Below the pieces are notes generated by a model, which worked only from the letters and a program-made list of their open reading frames with translations, had not been told where the DNA came from and searched no databases. A stretch of 58,375 bases of DNA. It comes from Acidobacteriaceae bacterium. Lineage in GTDB: Bacteria > Acidobacteriota > Terriglobia > Terriglobales > Acidobacteriaceae. This document shows positions 7,543 through 18,246 of this stretch, piece after piece. Location: the NCBI GenBank assembly GCA_003134435.1, contig PLBE01000116.1, forward strand, positions 1 through 58,375. Reading direction: 5' to 3'. Both the position numbers and the translations under genes were made by a program. Position 1 is the first letter of the stretch. Every line of letters starts with the position of its first letter.

Positions 7543-8790
7543 TTACTCGTAGCGCAAGCTTTCGACCGGATCCAGTTGCGCGGCACGAATCGCGGGAAGT
7601 GTGCCAAACAGGATGCCGACCAGCGAGCACACGACAATAGCGATGATGGCGGAAAGACCCGAAATCGGAATCTTATAGGGCGTGAAGAAATGGACAGAAT
7701 ACGGGATGGCGAGGCCGATGATCGTGCCAATGACGCCGCCACTGAGGGAAATAAGAACGGCCTCGGAGAGGAACTGGAGGCGAATTTCGCGATTGGTGGC
7801 GCCCACCGCTTTGCGGATGCCGATTTCGCGCGTGCGCGCGCTCACCGTCGCCAGCATGATGTTCATGATGCCAATGCCACTGACCAACAAAACAATCGCC
7901 GCGATCACCAAGAGCACCATCGTCAGAATGTACGAAACTTTATCCCCCAAGCTCACCAGTTGTGTCAGGTTCTCGACGTTATAGACCGACTCCGCCCGAT
8001 GGCGCGACTGCAGGACTCTCTTGATTTGCGCTGTCGCCGTGGCCACTTCATCCAGGCTCGCCACGGTAAAGTAAATCTGGCGCACAGTATTCGTAGGCAG
8101 AAAAAACCGGCTCACCGAATAGGGAATCGCCATGGTGTTGTCCTCAACTTCGGTTTGCCCAAAGGTCTCCACGCCTTCCTTGAACACGCCGATCACGGTA
8201 AAGGGCAGACCGCTGAGCTTGATCACCTGGCCCACAGCGTTCTCCGGCGTCCCGAACAACTTCACCGCCAGCTTTTCCGTGATCACTCCAACCTTGTTGT
8301 GAGCCCGCGAGTCTTGCAGATCAAAAAACTGGCCTGCCAGCAACACCAGGTTCCGTACCTGGCTGTATTCCGGGAACACGCCAAGCACTAGAATCTCCTG
8401 CTCCTTGCCGTTGCCCACGCTGATCCTGTCGTTGAGCGTCACAAAGGGAGATGCGGCCACCACCGCCGGTACCTGTTCGCGCACCGCCGTAATGTCATCG
8501 GTGGTCAATTCATCGAGCGCCTCCGCCGTGATGCGCTGGGCCCCACCGGCGTAGCTGGCATAAATCAGGTTCGCGCCAACGCCCTGAATCAGACTCAGGA
8601 TGAATTGTTGTCCCGTAAGCCCGATGGTGACCACCAGAATAAGTGAAGCGGTTCCGATCACCATGCCAAGCGCGGTGAGCGCGAAACGGGCCTTGTTGCT
8701 CATGAACGTTTCGTAGGTAAAGCTGAAGATCTCGCCCGTTGCCATATTGGGCCGTCTTCTGAGCATGGCGATCGTAGAATCTTCGTTCAT
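7543..8790 (-). CDS. FtsX/MacB-type ABC transporter permease
   Basis: Lipoprotein- or macrolide-type exporter permease of the inner membrane. It has an N-terminal membrane segment (~residues 40-60, 'ALTALGMVIGTASLILVVTIGL'), a large MacB_PCD periplasmic domain (~65-280), then three C-terminal membrane segments in the FtsX arrangement ('TREIGIRKAVGATNREI' precedes the last two). Length 415 aa matches the family. The partner ATPase and membrane-fusion protein normally adjacent are absent, so it must pair with products encoded elsewhere. ATG at 8790 is chosen; ATG at 8745 is also possible. Confidence 0.85.
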   Translation of the reverse strand: MNEDSTIAMLRRRPNMATGEIFSFTYETFMSNKARFALTALGMVIGTASLILVVTIGLTGQQFILSLIQGVGANLIYASYAGGAQRITAEALDELTTDDITAVREQVPAVVAASPFVTLNDRISVGNGKEQEILVLGVFPEYSQVRNLVLLAGQFFDLQDSRAHNKVGVITEKLAVKLFGTPENAVGQVIKLSGLPFTVIGVFKEGVETFGQTEVEDNTMAIPYSVSRFFLPTNTVRQIYFTVASLDEVATATAQIKRVLQSRHRAESVYNVENLTQLVSLGDKVSYILTMVLLVIAAIVLLVSGIGIMNIMLATVSARTREIGIRKAVGATNREIRLQFLSEAVLISLSGGVIGTIIGLAIPYSVHFFTPYKIPISGLSAIIAIVVCSLVGILFGTLPAIRAAQLDPVESLRYE

Positions 8791-8903
8791 CACATCTGCG
8801 AGGGCGCGCTACGGATTGTGAACTGACGTTCCCGGCTATGTTATTCTCACACGATACGCGCCGGCCCAGCAGCGAACCAGCGAAAATTTATTGGAGGCTA
8901 TCT

Positions 8904-10193
8904 TTGGCCGTCCTCGAAACGAATTCCCCGCCCCGGTCGGTCCGTCTGCTGCGCATTGTGCTGGTCGCTCTCGCGCTGCGCCTGGCAGTCATGGGCTTTG
9001 TGTACCCGGAGCACCTGAATCCGGAGCGCGACCACTGGTATTTCGGGGGAGAAACGGGACATATCGCGCGCTCGCTGGTTGAGGGCAAAGGGTTCAGCAG
9101 TCCGATGTTCGCCGACACCGGACCCACCGCCTGGCAGACGCCAATCTATCCAAGCCTTCTGGCGCTTGTGTTTCGCGTTTTCGGTGTTTTCACCAAGGGA
9201 GCAGCGATCTCCATCCTGTCGGTGAACAGTCTGTTCTCTTCGCTCACCTGTCTGCCGGTGTTTTTTATAACTCGCCGCACTTTCGGAGAAAAAGCTGCCT
9301 GGCGCGCTGCCTGGGCGTGGGCTTTCTTCCCATATGCTATTTTTTTTGCGGCCTCCCACATCTGGCCGACTACTTTGACCACGCTGCTGCTGTCGGTCGC
9401 GTTTCTCGCCGGGTTGCAACTGGAGGATTCAATGCAATCCGGGACCTGGATCAAGTTCGGCCTGTTGAGCGGAGTAGCAGCTATGAACGACCCAGTCGTC
9501 CTTACAGTCTTGCCGCTACTCGGACTGTGGATGTGCTACCGCGCGTGGCTGCGCAGGGACAACTGGCTCCGGCCCGCTCTGGCGGCCGCGTTGGCCTTTG
9601 TGGTTGTCGTCTTGCCCTGGTTCATACGAAACTACCGCGCTTTTCATAAAGTTGTCCCGTTTCGCGGCAATTTTGGCGTTGAACTCTACATCGGTAATAA
9701 CGGCGATCTGTCGCACTTTACCGCGCGCTACTTACACCCAGAGCACAACGAAGAAGAATGGCAGGAATATGTCCGGCTCGGTGAATCGCGCTACATGCAA
9801 CACAAGCTGCAACAAGCGATGGCGTTTATCTCGAACCACAAGGGACTGTTCTTGTGGAGTTCGTTGCGGCGGGCGATTTACATGTGGACCAATTATTGGA
9901 GCTTGACACCGGATTACCTGAAGGAAGAGCCGTTCGACATTCCCGCGATCTTCCTTAACATCACGTTGAGCACACTGGCGCTCTGCGGTCTCTGGACTGC
10001 TTGGCGGACGTTCGGCGTTATTGTAGTCCCATACGCCATCGCGCTGTTTTGCTTTCCGGTTGTTTACTACCTGACTCACGGGGAGGATTTCTATCGGCGG
10101 CCGGCGGATCCCTTCTTTGTCGTCCTCGCCGTCTACGCGGTGACCGCATGGCTGCAACCCCCGGGTCGGAAGCCGGAGATGGCTGCAGACTAA
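8904..10193 (+). CDS. GT-C fold glycosyltransferase (family 39-like) membrane protein
   Basis: A polytopic inner-membrane protein with about ten hydrophobic segments. An early periplasmic acidic loop ('NPERDHWYFGGETGHIAR') and the 'GPTAWQTPIYPSLLALVFRVFG' block are typical of ArnT/PMT-like transferases that move sugars from polyprenyl phosphate. TTG at 8904 is preferred because GGAGG lies at 8894-8897 with good spacing; ATG at 8838 in the same frame has no such site. Its stop codon overlaps the stop of the convergent gene at 10190. Confidence 0.7.
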   Translation: MAVLETNSPPRSVRLLRIVLVALALRLAVMGFVYPEHLNPERDHWYFGGETGHIARSLVEGKGFSSPMFADTGPTAWQTPIYPSLLALVFRVFGVFTKGAAISILSVNSLFSSLTCLPVFFITRRTFGEKAAWRAAWAWAFFPYAIFFAASHIWPTTLTTLLLSVAFLAGLQLEDSMQSGTWIKFGLLSGVAAMNDPVVLTVLPLLGLWMCYRAWLRRDNWLRPALAAALAFVVVVLPWFIRNYRAFHKVVPFRGNFGVELYIGNNGDLSHFTARYLHPEHNEEEWQEYVRLGESRYMQHKLQQAMAFISNHKGLFLWSSLRRAIYMWTNYWSLTPDYLKEEPFDIPAIFLNITLSTLALCGLWTAWRTFGVIVVPYAIALFCFPVVYYLTHGEDFYRRPADPFFVVLAVYAVTAWLQPPGRKPEMAAD

Positions 10194-11656
10194 TTCGCTT
10201 CGGGAATGCGGCACACGCTCACCATGTGATTCTGGAAGGGACAATCCATGCCCTTCGCGCCCGGAGAAACCAGCACGACCCAGTTCACTCCAAACCGTCT
10301 CCTGAGACGCTGAAAGTCTTCGACGCGAAAGTCCCTCCACCCATCCTGAGCATCCACTTCCTCTTTCCATCGCGCCGAAAGACTCGGCACTTGCGTCGCC
10401 ACCGACGGATCCTTGACATAATCCGCCAACACGCTCCGCTCGGCGAGGGCGCGAAAGCTGTGATAGTCCTCGCCCGGCAGTTTCATGTAGTAGGGGTCCA
10501 AAGCAAACAGGCTGTCGGCAGGGGTATTCTCCCGAATCCACTGGAAGGCTTCAACCCAGGCGTTTCCAGGCTTGGCCCCCGGCCATTCGATGTGTGGTGT
10601 GGCGGGAAACGTCAGGCGCTGCGACCAGAACATGCCGACGCCGAGCGGAACAAACAAGAGCAGCCAGCGGTAAGCGTGCCGACGCAATATTTTTTGTCCA
10701 ACTATCCCCCCGGCCAGCAGAAACAAAATGATGTAAAGAAGATGTAGATAACGCATGGGTTGAAATGGCTTCAGTCTGTCAAGGCGCGACGGAAGCATTA
10801 TGAAAACCGCAACGGCGAACTGGAAGACCCCGAAAAACGCAAGCCGTGATGTGAGGTCCGCTCGGACGGCTGCACCATCCTTTCTGGCGAGACCGTAAAA
10901 CCACCACAACAAGCCGAGGGGAGCGATCACACCCAGCCATTCATACCAGTGCCAACGAGAGAGAAAGTAATAGTCGCGGGTGTTAGCGGCTTGCTGCCAA
11001 GCCGCTGACGTAGACTGAAACACCCATGCCAAGGGGAGTAACGCAGCCACCGTGTGCATAGACGGCTGAGCAGCCCGTCGCCAACCAAGAAAAATGCAAA
11101 ATGAGATCCCGAAGCTGGCCATCAGCGGATGAATCACGAACGCCAGCGCCAGGAGGCCTCCCGCTAGAATCCGGCGGTTATCCAAGACGGCCGCGATCGC
11201 AGCCAGGATGGCAGCCGTAGCCAGGGCCCGGGGATGGAGATACTGGTCATCGAGGTAAAGTGCCGTACCCGCTACCGGGAGTGTAAGTAGGGCACTAATG
11301 ACACTGACCGCTGCCCACTGGGAATAGTCTTCCGCGAAGACCCGACGGCTGATTCGCAGGCATCCCCATAGCACCAGAAAAACAGAGACGAACTGCCACA
11401 ATAGGATCCCCATTCCGGCAGGCAGATGGGTCAGACGAATCGAGCCGGCGATCAGCTTGTCGAAGATCGTTGCTTGCAACTGTACTCTGAAAAAGTCCGC
11501 ATCGTGGGGATAGAGTGCGGGATTCAGATCCTTCTTGATCGCGGCCAGGTAAACACCATCGTCCTCCACTCCCGGGTGGTAGCCTTGCACCAGTATGGCA
11601 AATGAGGTCAGCGCTATCAGCAGGAAGAATTTTCTGATGCGGGGATAGGTTTTCAA
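10190..11656 (-). CDS. Polytopic membrane protein, GT-C-like, function unknown
   Basis: 488 aa with about eleven hydrophobic segments. An N-terminal acidic stretch after the first membrane helix ('GYHPGVEDDGVYLAAIKKDL') resembles the catalytic Asp loop of GT-C glycosyltransferases. A soluble C-terminal part (~residues 370-488) has no recognised motif. No sequence family is certain. It stands beside two GT-2 genes and a family-39-like gene, which suggests a polyprenyl-linked sugar pathway. A decayed paralogue of its N-terminus lies at 12466-12699. Confidence 0.55.
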   Translation of the reverse strand: MKTYPRIRKFFLLIALTSFAILVQGYHPGVEDDGVYLAAIKKDLNPALYPHDADFFRVQLQATIFDKLIAGSIRLTHLPAGMGILLWQFVSVFLVLWGCLRISRRVFAEDYSQWAAVSVISALLTLPVAGTALYLDDQYLHPRALATAAILAAIAAVLDNRRILAGGLLALAFVIHPLMASFGISFCIFLGWRRAAQPSMHTVAALLPLAWVFQSTSAAWQQAANTRDYYFLSRWHWYEWLGVIAPLGLLWWFYGLARKDGAAVRADLTSRLAFFGVFQFAVAVFIMLPSRLDRLKPFQPMRYLHLLYIILFLLAGGIVGQKILRRHAYRWLLLFVPLGVGMFWSQRLTFPATPHIEWPGAKPGNAWVEAFQWIRENTPADSLFALDPYYMKLPGEDYHSFRALAERSVLADYVKDPSVATQVPSLSARWKEEVDAQDGWRDFRVEDFQRLRRRFGVNWVVLVSPGAKGMDCPFQNHMVSVCRIPEAN

Positions 11657-11690
11657 GTCCTTAATCCTTTAGAATCGGAGGGGAATCGTA

Positions 11691-12485
11691 ATGAGTGCCA
11701 ACCCCTTACCCGTTTTCGACGTTCTTTCTGCCAACGAAGTCGGCGGCCCTTCTCAGTCGACTTGCCCCTCGGAGAAGCTCGCGCTGATAATTCCAACGCT
11801 GCGCGAAGCCGCCAATCTCCGCCTTCTAATGGACCGCGTCCGCCCCACTCTTGATTCACTGGGTATCCGGTACGAGCTTATTGTAGTGGACGATGATAGC
11901 CGTGATGGAACCGACGAAATCATGACCGATCTGGCGCGGCAGGACTCGCGTGTTCGCCTGCTCACCCGCACTGGGATCCGCGGCCTGTCCGGGGCGGCGA
12001 TGCACGGCTGGCGGAACACCGATGCCAGCGTGCTCGGCGTGATGGATTCAGATTTGCAGCACCCCCCGGAACTACTGCCCCAGCTCTGGCAGGCGCTGCA
12101 GGGCGGCGCCGATGTTGTTGTGGCCAGCCGCTACGTCCAGCAAGCCAGTCGGCGAGGCTTCAACTTGTTTCGTCACTTCATTTCCCAGTTGGCGATCTGG
12201 ATGACTTGGCCTCTACAAAGGCCGGGCATTCTTGTGCACGATCCCATGTCCGGATTCTTTCTGGTGCGCCGTTCCTGCATCAAAGACATCACTGTGCAGC
12301 CGCAGGGATTTAAGATTCTGCTGGAGATCCTCGTCCGCGGGGACATCCATTCCGCCGTCGAGATACCCTTTACTTTTGACCGGCGCCACGCAGGACTCAG
12401 TAAGGCGAGCGTTGCGGTTGCAGCCGCCTATATGAAGCTCTTAGCTCGTCTTTGGAGACTGCGGCTCAGCGGGAATTCCCGCTAA
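11691..12485 (+). CDS. Family 2 glycosyltransferase, polyprenyl-phosphate mannosyl/glucosyltransferase type
   Basis: GT-A enzyme resembling dolichyl-phosphate mannose synthase: 'IPTLREAANL' at ~30, 'ELIVVDDDSRDGTDEI' at ~63, 'GLSGAAMHGWRNTDASVLGVMDSDLQHPPELL' with the DxD-type acid cluster at ~100-130. No membrane helices follow, as in the DPM1 short form, so it is probably cytoplasmic or peripheral. ATG at 11691 is preceded by GGAGGGG. It would charge polyprenyl phosphate for the GT-C neighbours (inference). Its last codons form half of a palindrome shared with the convergent gene remnant. Confidence 0.8.
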   Translation: MSANPLPVFDVLSANEVGGPSQSTCPSEKLALIIPTLREAANLRLLMDRVRPTLDSLGIRYELIVVDDDSRDGTDEIMTDLARQDSRVRLLTRTGIRGLSGAAMHGWRNTDASVLGVMDSDLQHPPELLPQLWQALQGGADVVVASRYVQQASRRGFNLFRHFISQLAIWMTWPLQRPGILVHDPMSGFFLVRRSCIKDITVQPQGFKILLEILVRGDIHSAVEIPFTFDRRHAGLSKASVAVAAAYMKLLARLWRLRLSGNSR

Positions 12486-12699
12486 AACCCACATCATGGG
12501 GAAACTGGTCCAGATTGAGATTGTGCTGGATCGCCGCCAGGTAGAACCCATCATCCTCCAACCCGGGATGGTATCCCTGCACCAGAATGGCAAATGTCGT
12601 TAGCAGGGCTAGTTCCAACCAGCCGAACCCATACGCAAGGGGGGAGTGCGCGATGCGAATTCGCTCGGCAAGCCTTCGGCGGCAACAGTGCCGTGACAA
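12466..12699 (-). pseudogene. Truncated paralogue of the membrane protein at 10190-11656
   Basis: The 77-codon frame (TTG start) contains 'FAILVQGYHPGLEDDGFYLAAIQHNL', nearly the same as residues ~17-45 of the 488-aa membrane protein ('FAILVQGYHPGVEDDGVYLAAIKKDL'). It then stops after 'PHDVGFSGNSR', so more than 400 residues are missing. Base identity with the intact copy looks like roughly three quarters, so this is an old paralogue rather than a recent copy. The break coincides with a 16-bp palindrome at the end of the convergent GT-2 gene. Confidence 0.75.
12468..12483. repeat. Perfect 16-bp palindrome at the junction of two convergent genes
   Basis: AGCGGGAATTCCCGCT is self-complementary. 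Because both convergent frames read it in the same register, the GT-2 protein and the remnant both end in SGNSR. Confidence 0.85.
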
Positions 12700-12708
12700 A
12701 TGACAACG

Positions 12709-13521
12709 TTAGCGGCCGGACCGGCCGCCGCCAGTGTCCGGACTATAATACCGGGCGTCCAGACCCGGCTCCAGGCATCGGCCTTGGCGGTTGAAAATCC
12801 GGAATTGCGCCAACCCCATTTTCTGCAACCGGAACTGCACCGACGTCAGCAGCACGCCCAGCCCATATTGCACACTGCGCCGGAAGTTAATCGAAGAAGC
12901 TTCGGTAAAATATTTCGTGGGACAGGAAATTTCGCCCATTCGGAACCCGAACATGATGCACTGCGCCAGCATCTGGTTGTCGAAAACAAAATCGTCCGAG
13001 TTCTCCAACAGCGGAAGATCCTTGAGCACCGTGCTGCTGAAAGCCCGGTATCCCGTGTGATATTCCGACAACTTCGCGCCCAGCAAAGTGTTTTCGAAAA
13101 GCGTCAGAAAACGGTTGGCAACGTATTTCCAAAGCGGCATGCCACCCTGCCGCGCCCGTCCGCCTAGAATTCGCGACCCTAGTACGACATCGTAAACATC
13201 GTAAGCAATCATGCTCGCCATGGCCGTCACCAGCAGTGGCGTGTACTGGTAATCGGGATGAACCATGATGACCACATCCGCGCCCGCCGCCAGGGCCTCG
13301 CGATAGCAGGTCTGCTGATTGCGCCCATACCCGTAGTTGCGATTGTGCACAAACGACTGCAAGCCCAGCCGTTGCGCAATGGCAACCGTGCCATCCGAAC
13401 TGTGGTCGTCGACAAGAATGCGAATGTCGACCGACTCGGGCAATTCCCGCACCGTAGCCTCCAGCGTCTTTTCCGCGTTGTAAGCGGGAAACACCACGGC
13501 GATACGCTTGCCGTTGATCAC
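12709..13521 (-). CDS. Family 2 glycosyltransferase
   Basis: GT-A fold: '[23 protein letters not shown]' at the N-terminus, nucleotide-binding '[15 protein letters not shown]' at ~35, and '[16 protein letters not shown]' at ~85 in the position of the DxD metal motif (here HPDYQ). A receptor-side block '[19 protein letters not shown]' lies at ~160. Length 270 aa is typical of enzymes that modify lipid-linked sugars. It is on the minus strand just upstream of the gene remnant, and its start is divergent from leuC across a ~130-bp AT-rich promoter region. Confidence 0.8.
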   Translation of the reverse strand: MINGKRIAVVFPAYNAEKTLEATVRELPESVDIRILVDDHSSDGTVAIAQRLGLQSFVHNRNYGYGRNQQTCYREALAAGADVVIMVHPDYQYTPLLVTAMASMIAYDVYDVVLGSRILGGRARQGGMPLWKYVANRFLTLFENTLLGAKLSEYHTGYRAFSSTVLKDLPLLENSDDFVFDNQMLAQCIMFGFRMGEISCPTKYFTEASSINFRRSVQYGLGVLLTSVQFRLQKMGLAQFRIFNRQGRCLEPGLDARYYSPDTGGGRSGR

Positions 13522-13597
13522 GCGGCTCCTTCTCCCATCGACTGTTTAAATAATATTTTGAATCATAACCGGAAACTTGGATTCCAGTGCAACCGGG

Positions 13598-13621
13598 GAC
13601 GCTTGCACTGACGCTTGAACT
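13598..13621. repeat. Tandem 12-bp repeat upstream of leuC
   Basis: GACGCTTGCACT is followed directly by GACGCTTGAACT (one difference). It sits 30 bp before the chosen leuC start. A regulatory role is possible but not shown. Confidence 0.5.
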
Positions 13622-13651
13622 ATGGACCGCCAATGGGCGAAACTGGAAAGC

Positions 13652-15058
<1,407 letters not shown>

Positions 15059-15109
15059 TGCTGTGTGGGGACAGAGCTTCGCCCGCATTCATATAAAGTG
15101 AACCAGTTT

Positions 15110-15754
15110 ATGCAACCATTTCGCAAACACACCGGCATCGTCGTCCCGCTCGATAAAGTGAACGTGGACACCGATCAGATCATCCCCAAGCAGTTTCTGA
15201 AGCGCATCGAGCGTACTGGATTCGGCCGGTTCCTGTTCTACGACTGGCGCTTTTCCGGCGACGGAAAAGAGTCCGGCACAAAGACCGGAGATTTTGTGCT
15301 CGACGCGCCGCGTTATGCGGGCGCCTCGATCCTGGTCGCCGGGAAAAACTTTGGCTGCGGATCCTCCCGCGAGCACGCCGTCTGGGCGCTGGCGGATTTC
15401 GGTTTCCGCGTCGTGATTGCGAGTTCATTTGCCGACATCTTCGCCAATAACAGCCTGAAGAACGGCCTGCTGACGGTCCGGCTCAGCGATGAGCAGGTGG
15501 CGGACATCATCCGCCGCTCGAAACAAATCGCAAACTACCGGCTCAGCGTCGATCTGGAAGCCCTGCGGGTGGATGATGGACAAGGATTCGAAGCGACATT
15601 CACCATGGATGAATTCTCGCGCCACTGTCTGTTAAACGGCTTGGACGACATCGGACTGACTCTGCAGCACGAAGCGGAGATCGCGGCGTATGAAGCAAAA
15701 CATCCTGTGCCCTCGGAAATGGAGATAGACATGAAGACGATCCTGGCCCGGTAA
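15110..15754 (+). CDS. leuD: 3-isopropylmalate dehydratase small subunit
   Basis: Swivelling small subunit that completes the LeuCD active site. Start ATG at 15110 gives 'MQPFRKHTGIVVPLDKVNVDTDQIIPKQFLK', the conserved N-terminus. 'NFGCGSSREHAVWAL' is the substrate-binding serine loop, and 'FADIFANNSLKNGLL' follows. At 214 aa it is full length. A GTG or TTG start further upstream is not needed. No leuA or leuB is in the window. Confidence 0.96.
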   Translation: MQPFRKHTGIVVPLDKVNVDTDQIIPKQFLKRIERTGFGRFLFYDWRFSGDGKESGTKTGDFVLDAPRYAGASILVAGKNFGCGSSREHAVWALADFGFRVVIASSFADIFANNSLKNGLLTVRLSDEQVADIIRRSKQIANYRLSVDLEALRVDDGQGFEATFTMDEFSRHCLLNGLDDIGLTLQHEAEIAAYEAKHPVPSEMEIDMKTILAR

Positions 15755-15874
15755 AGGGGCGTTGGAGCGACTTTGGAGCGGCCGTCTGACACAAATTCCT
15801 TCCAGGTTGTACACTTCTTAGGTTTCGCCCCGTCGCAACTTTGGGCCACACCTCATACGGAAATCGGAGTGCGC

Positions 15875-18160
15875 GTGAAAAACCTTTCCCTTGTCCTTGC
15901 TATCAACCTGTTGGTTCTGCCGGGCGCGGCGCGCGCTCAAAACAATGCCACCAGCGCTGCTCCGAAGCAGCTCACGATTGAACAGATCTTTGCCGAGGGC
16001 GGCGTAACCGGGCGCGCCCCGGAGACGATCAAGTGGAGCCCGGATGGCACTAAGGTTTCTTTTGTGCAACGCGATGACGCGGGCGAGCACGGCGAACTAT
16101 GGTATGTGAACGCGGCCACGGGCGAGAAAAAAATACTGGCGAGCGAGACCAAACTCGCGCAACTCGCTCCTTCCACGGGCAAAATCAAAGACGAGCGCGA
16201 AAAAGAACGCTTGATGCGGTATCACGTGGCCGCTTATAGCTGGTCGCCCGATTCCCAGCACTTGCTGTTCGATGCCCAGGGACAGCTCTGGTACTACAGC
16301 CTCGATACGGGAACGGCCGTGCAGCTCACGTCGTCTCCCGACCCCAGCGAAGACCCGAAGTTCTCGCCCGACGGAAAACGGCTCGCCTATGTGCGCAAGC
16401 ACAGCCTCTATGTGCACCCGGTGTCCGGCGAAGAAGGCGAACGTCCGCTCATGCGCGAGGAAAAAGAGAAAGATAAGGATAAAGACAAAGAGGGCGATAA
16501 GGAAAACAACATCCTGAACGGCGAAGTCGACTGGGTCTACGCCGAAGAGTTGGCCGTCCGCAGCAATTTTTTCTGGTCCCCGGAAGGACGCGAGCTTCTC
16601 TTTCTGCAAATGGATGAGACGCGGGTCCCAACCTATCCCATCACTGACTGGTTGCCCACTCATCCTCGCGTGGATCAGGAAAAATATCCCAAGGTGGGCG
16701 ATCCAAATCCCAGCGTCCACCTGGGAGTGGTCGGCAGCAATGGCGGCAAAGTGCGCTGGATCAAGCTCACCGATGACGATGACACTTACGTTCCGCGTTT
16801 TGGATGGATTCGCGAAGGCTGGGTCTGGGCCGAAGTCTTGAACCGCAAGCAGGATGGTATGGATCTTTATTTCGTCGATGCGAAGTCGGGGCGGTCGCGC
16901 AAGGTCTTAACCGAAACCGCTCCCGGGGCTTGGGTGAACGTCAACGACGATTTTCGCGTCCTGAAATCTGGCGATCGCTTCCTGTGGACGAGTTGGCGCG
17001 ACGGCCATACCCACATTTATCTCTACAGCTTCAATCCGCAAAACCCGCTCGCGGCCGATGCCAAGTTCGAACGCCAGCTCGAAAGCGGGGACTATGAAGT
17101 CATTGCAATCAATGCAGTGGATGAGACGCCGGCCGATCGTTCGGGCACCGTTTTCTTTACCGCCAACAAAGACGATCCACGGCAGGACAGAATTTTTTCC
17201 GTGAAGCTCGATGGATCGGGAATGCAATCCCTTTCCTCCGAAGCCGGAAGCTACAGCGCCTCCTTCGCCGATGACGGCAAGCGTTATGTGGAGACGCATT
17301 CTGCGACGCTCGCGCCGCCTCGGATATCGGTCTGCGCGCCTGGCGGCACCTGCCAGAAAATCTGGGAAGCGCGCAGCGTCGCAGAGTACGATCCCATCCC
17401 CCCGAAGCCAATGGAATTCAAAGCGGACGACGGCACCGTGCTGTATGGCGATCTGATTCTGCCGCGCCACTCTGATCCCGCTCAGAGGATTCCGCTCATT
17501 GTTCATATCTATGGCGGTCCGGCGGGGCAGATCGTGCAGGATGCATGGGAAGGTAGCACTATGCTCTTCCACCAGATTCTGGCGAACGAAGGCTTCGCCA
17601 TTTTTTCAGTCGACAATCGGGGAACTCCAAATCGCGGAAAGAAATTTTCAGCCGCGACCCGGCTGCAGTCGGGCGGCGTCGAACTGAAAGATCAGTTCAC
17701 CGCCCTCGACCAGTTGTATGCGCGGTTTCCCCAACTCGACCGCACCCGCACCGCCATCTGGGGATGGTCGTACGGCGGTTCGATGACGCTCTACGCGCTA
17801 ACCCACTCCGATCGCTTCAAGGCCGGCATCTCGGTGGCTCCGGTAACGAACTGGCGCAATTACGATTCGATCTACACCGAGCGCTACATGGGCCTGCTGA
17901 AGGATAACGCCGCCGGCTACGATGATTCCATTGTCAGCGCCGCCGGGAACCTGCACGGATCGTTGCTCCTGGTGCATGGCACGAGCGACGACAATGTGCA
18001 CTTCCAGAATACGATCCAGATGACCGACGCGCTGATTAAGGCGGGCAAGCAGTTCCGGCTGATGGTCTATCCGGATAAGACGCACGGCATCGCAGGCTCG
18101 GGAACGCGCATGCAGTTGTTTCATATGATGGAAGATTTCTGGAACAAGGAATTGAAATAG
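15875..18160 (+). CDS. Secreted prolyl oligopeptidase-family peptidase, DPP IV-like (S9B)
   Basis: GTG at 15875 is taken as start because GGAG precedes it and a signal peptide follows (VKNLSLVLAINLLVLPGAARA). An N-terminal beta-propeller of WD-like blades ('ETIKWSPDGTKVSF', 'DPKFSPDGKRLAYV') covers ~40-510. The alpha/beta-hydrolase domain has Ser ~631 in 'GWSYGGS', Asp ~705 in 'TSDDNVH' and His ~736 in 'DKTHGI'. It probably removes N-terminal dipeptides with penultimate Pro/Ala in the periplasm. A Lys/Glu/Asp-rich insertion ('EKEKDKDKDKEGDKEN') lies at ~195-212. Confidence 0.9.
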   Translation: MKNLSLVLAINLLVLPGAARAQNNATSAAPKQLTIEQIFAEGGVTGRAPETIKWSPDGTKVSFVQRDDAGEHGELWYVNAATGEKKILASETKLAQLAPSTGKIKDEREKERLMRYHVAAYSWSPDSQHLLFDAQGQLWYYSLDTGTAVQLTSSPDPSEDPKFSPDGKRLAYVRKHSLYVHPVSGEEGERPLMREEKEKDKDKDKEGDKENNILNGEVDWVYAEELAVRSNFFWSPEGRELLFLQMDETRVPTYPITDWLPTHPRVDQEKYPKVGDPNPSVHLGVVGSNGGKVRWIKLTDDDDTYVPRFGWIREGWVWAEVLNRKQDGMDLYFVDAKSGRSRKVLTETAPGAWVNVNDDFRVLKSGDRFLWTSWRDGHTHIYLYSFNPQNPLAADAKFERQLESGDYEVIAINAVDETPADRSGTVFFTANKDDPRQDRIFSVKLDGSGMQSLSSEAGSYSASFADDGKRYVETHSATLAPPRISVCAPGGTCQKIWEARSVAEYDPIPPKPMEFKADDGTVLYGDLILPRHSDPAQRIPLIVHIYGGPAGQIVQDAWEGSTMLFHQILANEGFAIFSVDNRGTPNRGKKFSAATRLQSGGVELKDQFTALDQLYARFPQLDRTRTAIWGWSYGGSMTLYALTHSDRFKAGISVAPVTNWRNYDSIYTERYMGLLKDNAAGYDDSIVSAAGNLHGSLLLVHGTSDDNVHFQNTIQMTDALIKAGKQFRLMVYPDKTHGIAGSGTRMQLFHMMEDFWNKELK

Positions 18161-18210
18161 CCCTCACTCTCTCAGCTCTCAGTTAAGTGCCCTCGGATGC
18201 GGCGTTTGAA

Positions 18211-18238
18211 CTGACGGCTGAAAGCTGACGGCTGAAAG
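18211..18238. repeat. Tandem 14-bp repeat CTGACGGCTGAAAG, dispersed-repeat type
   Basis: Two adjacent copies sit in the short gap between the S9 peptidase and the MBL gene, after a 'CTCTCAGCTCTCAG' stretch. The reverse complement core TCAGCCGTCAG reappears inside dnaG at 55627-55637. Confidence 0.7.
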
Positions 18239-18246
18239 CGGCTGCT

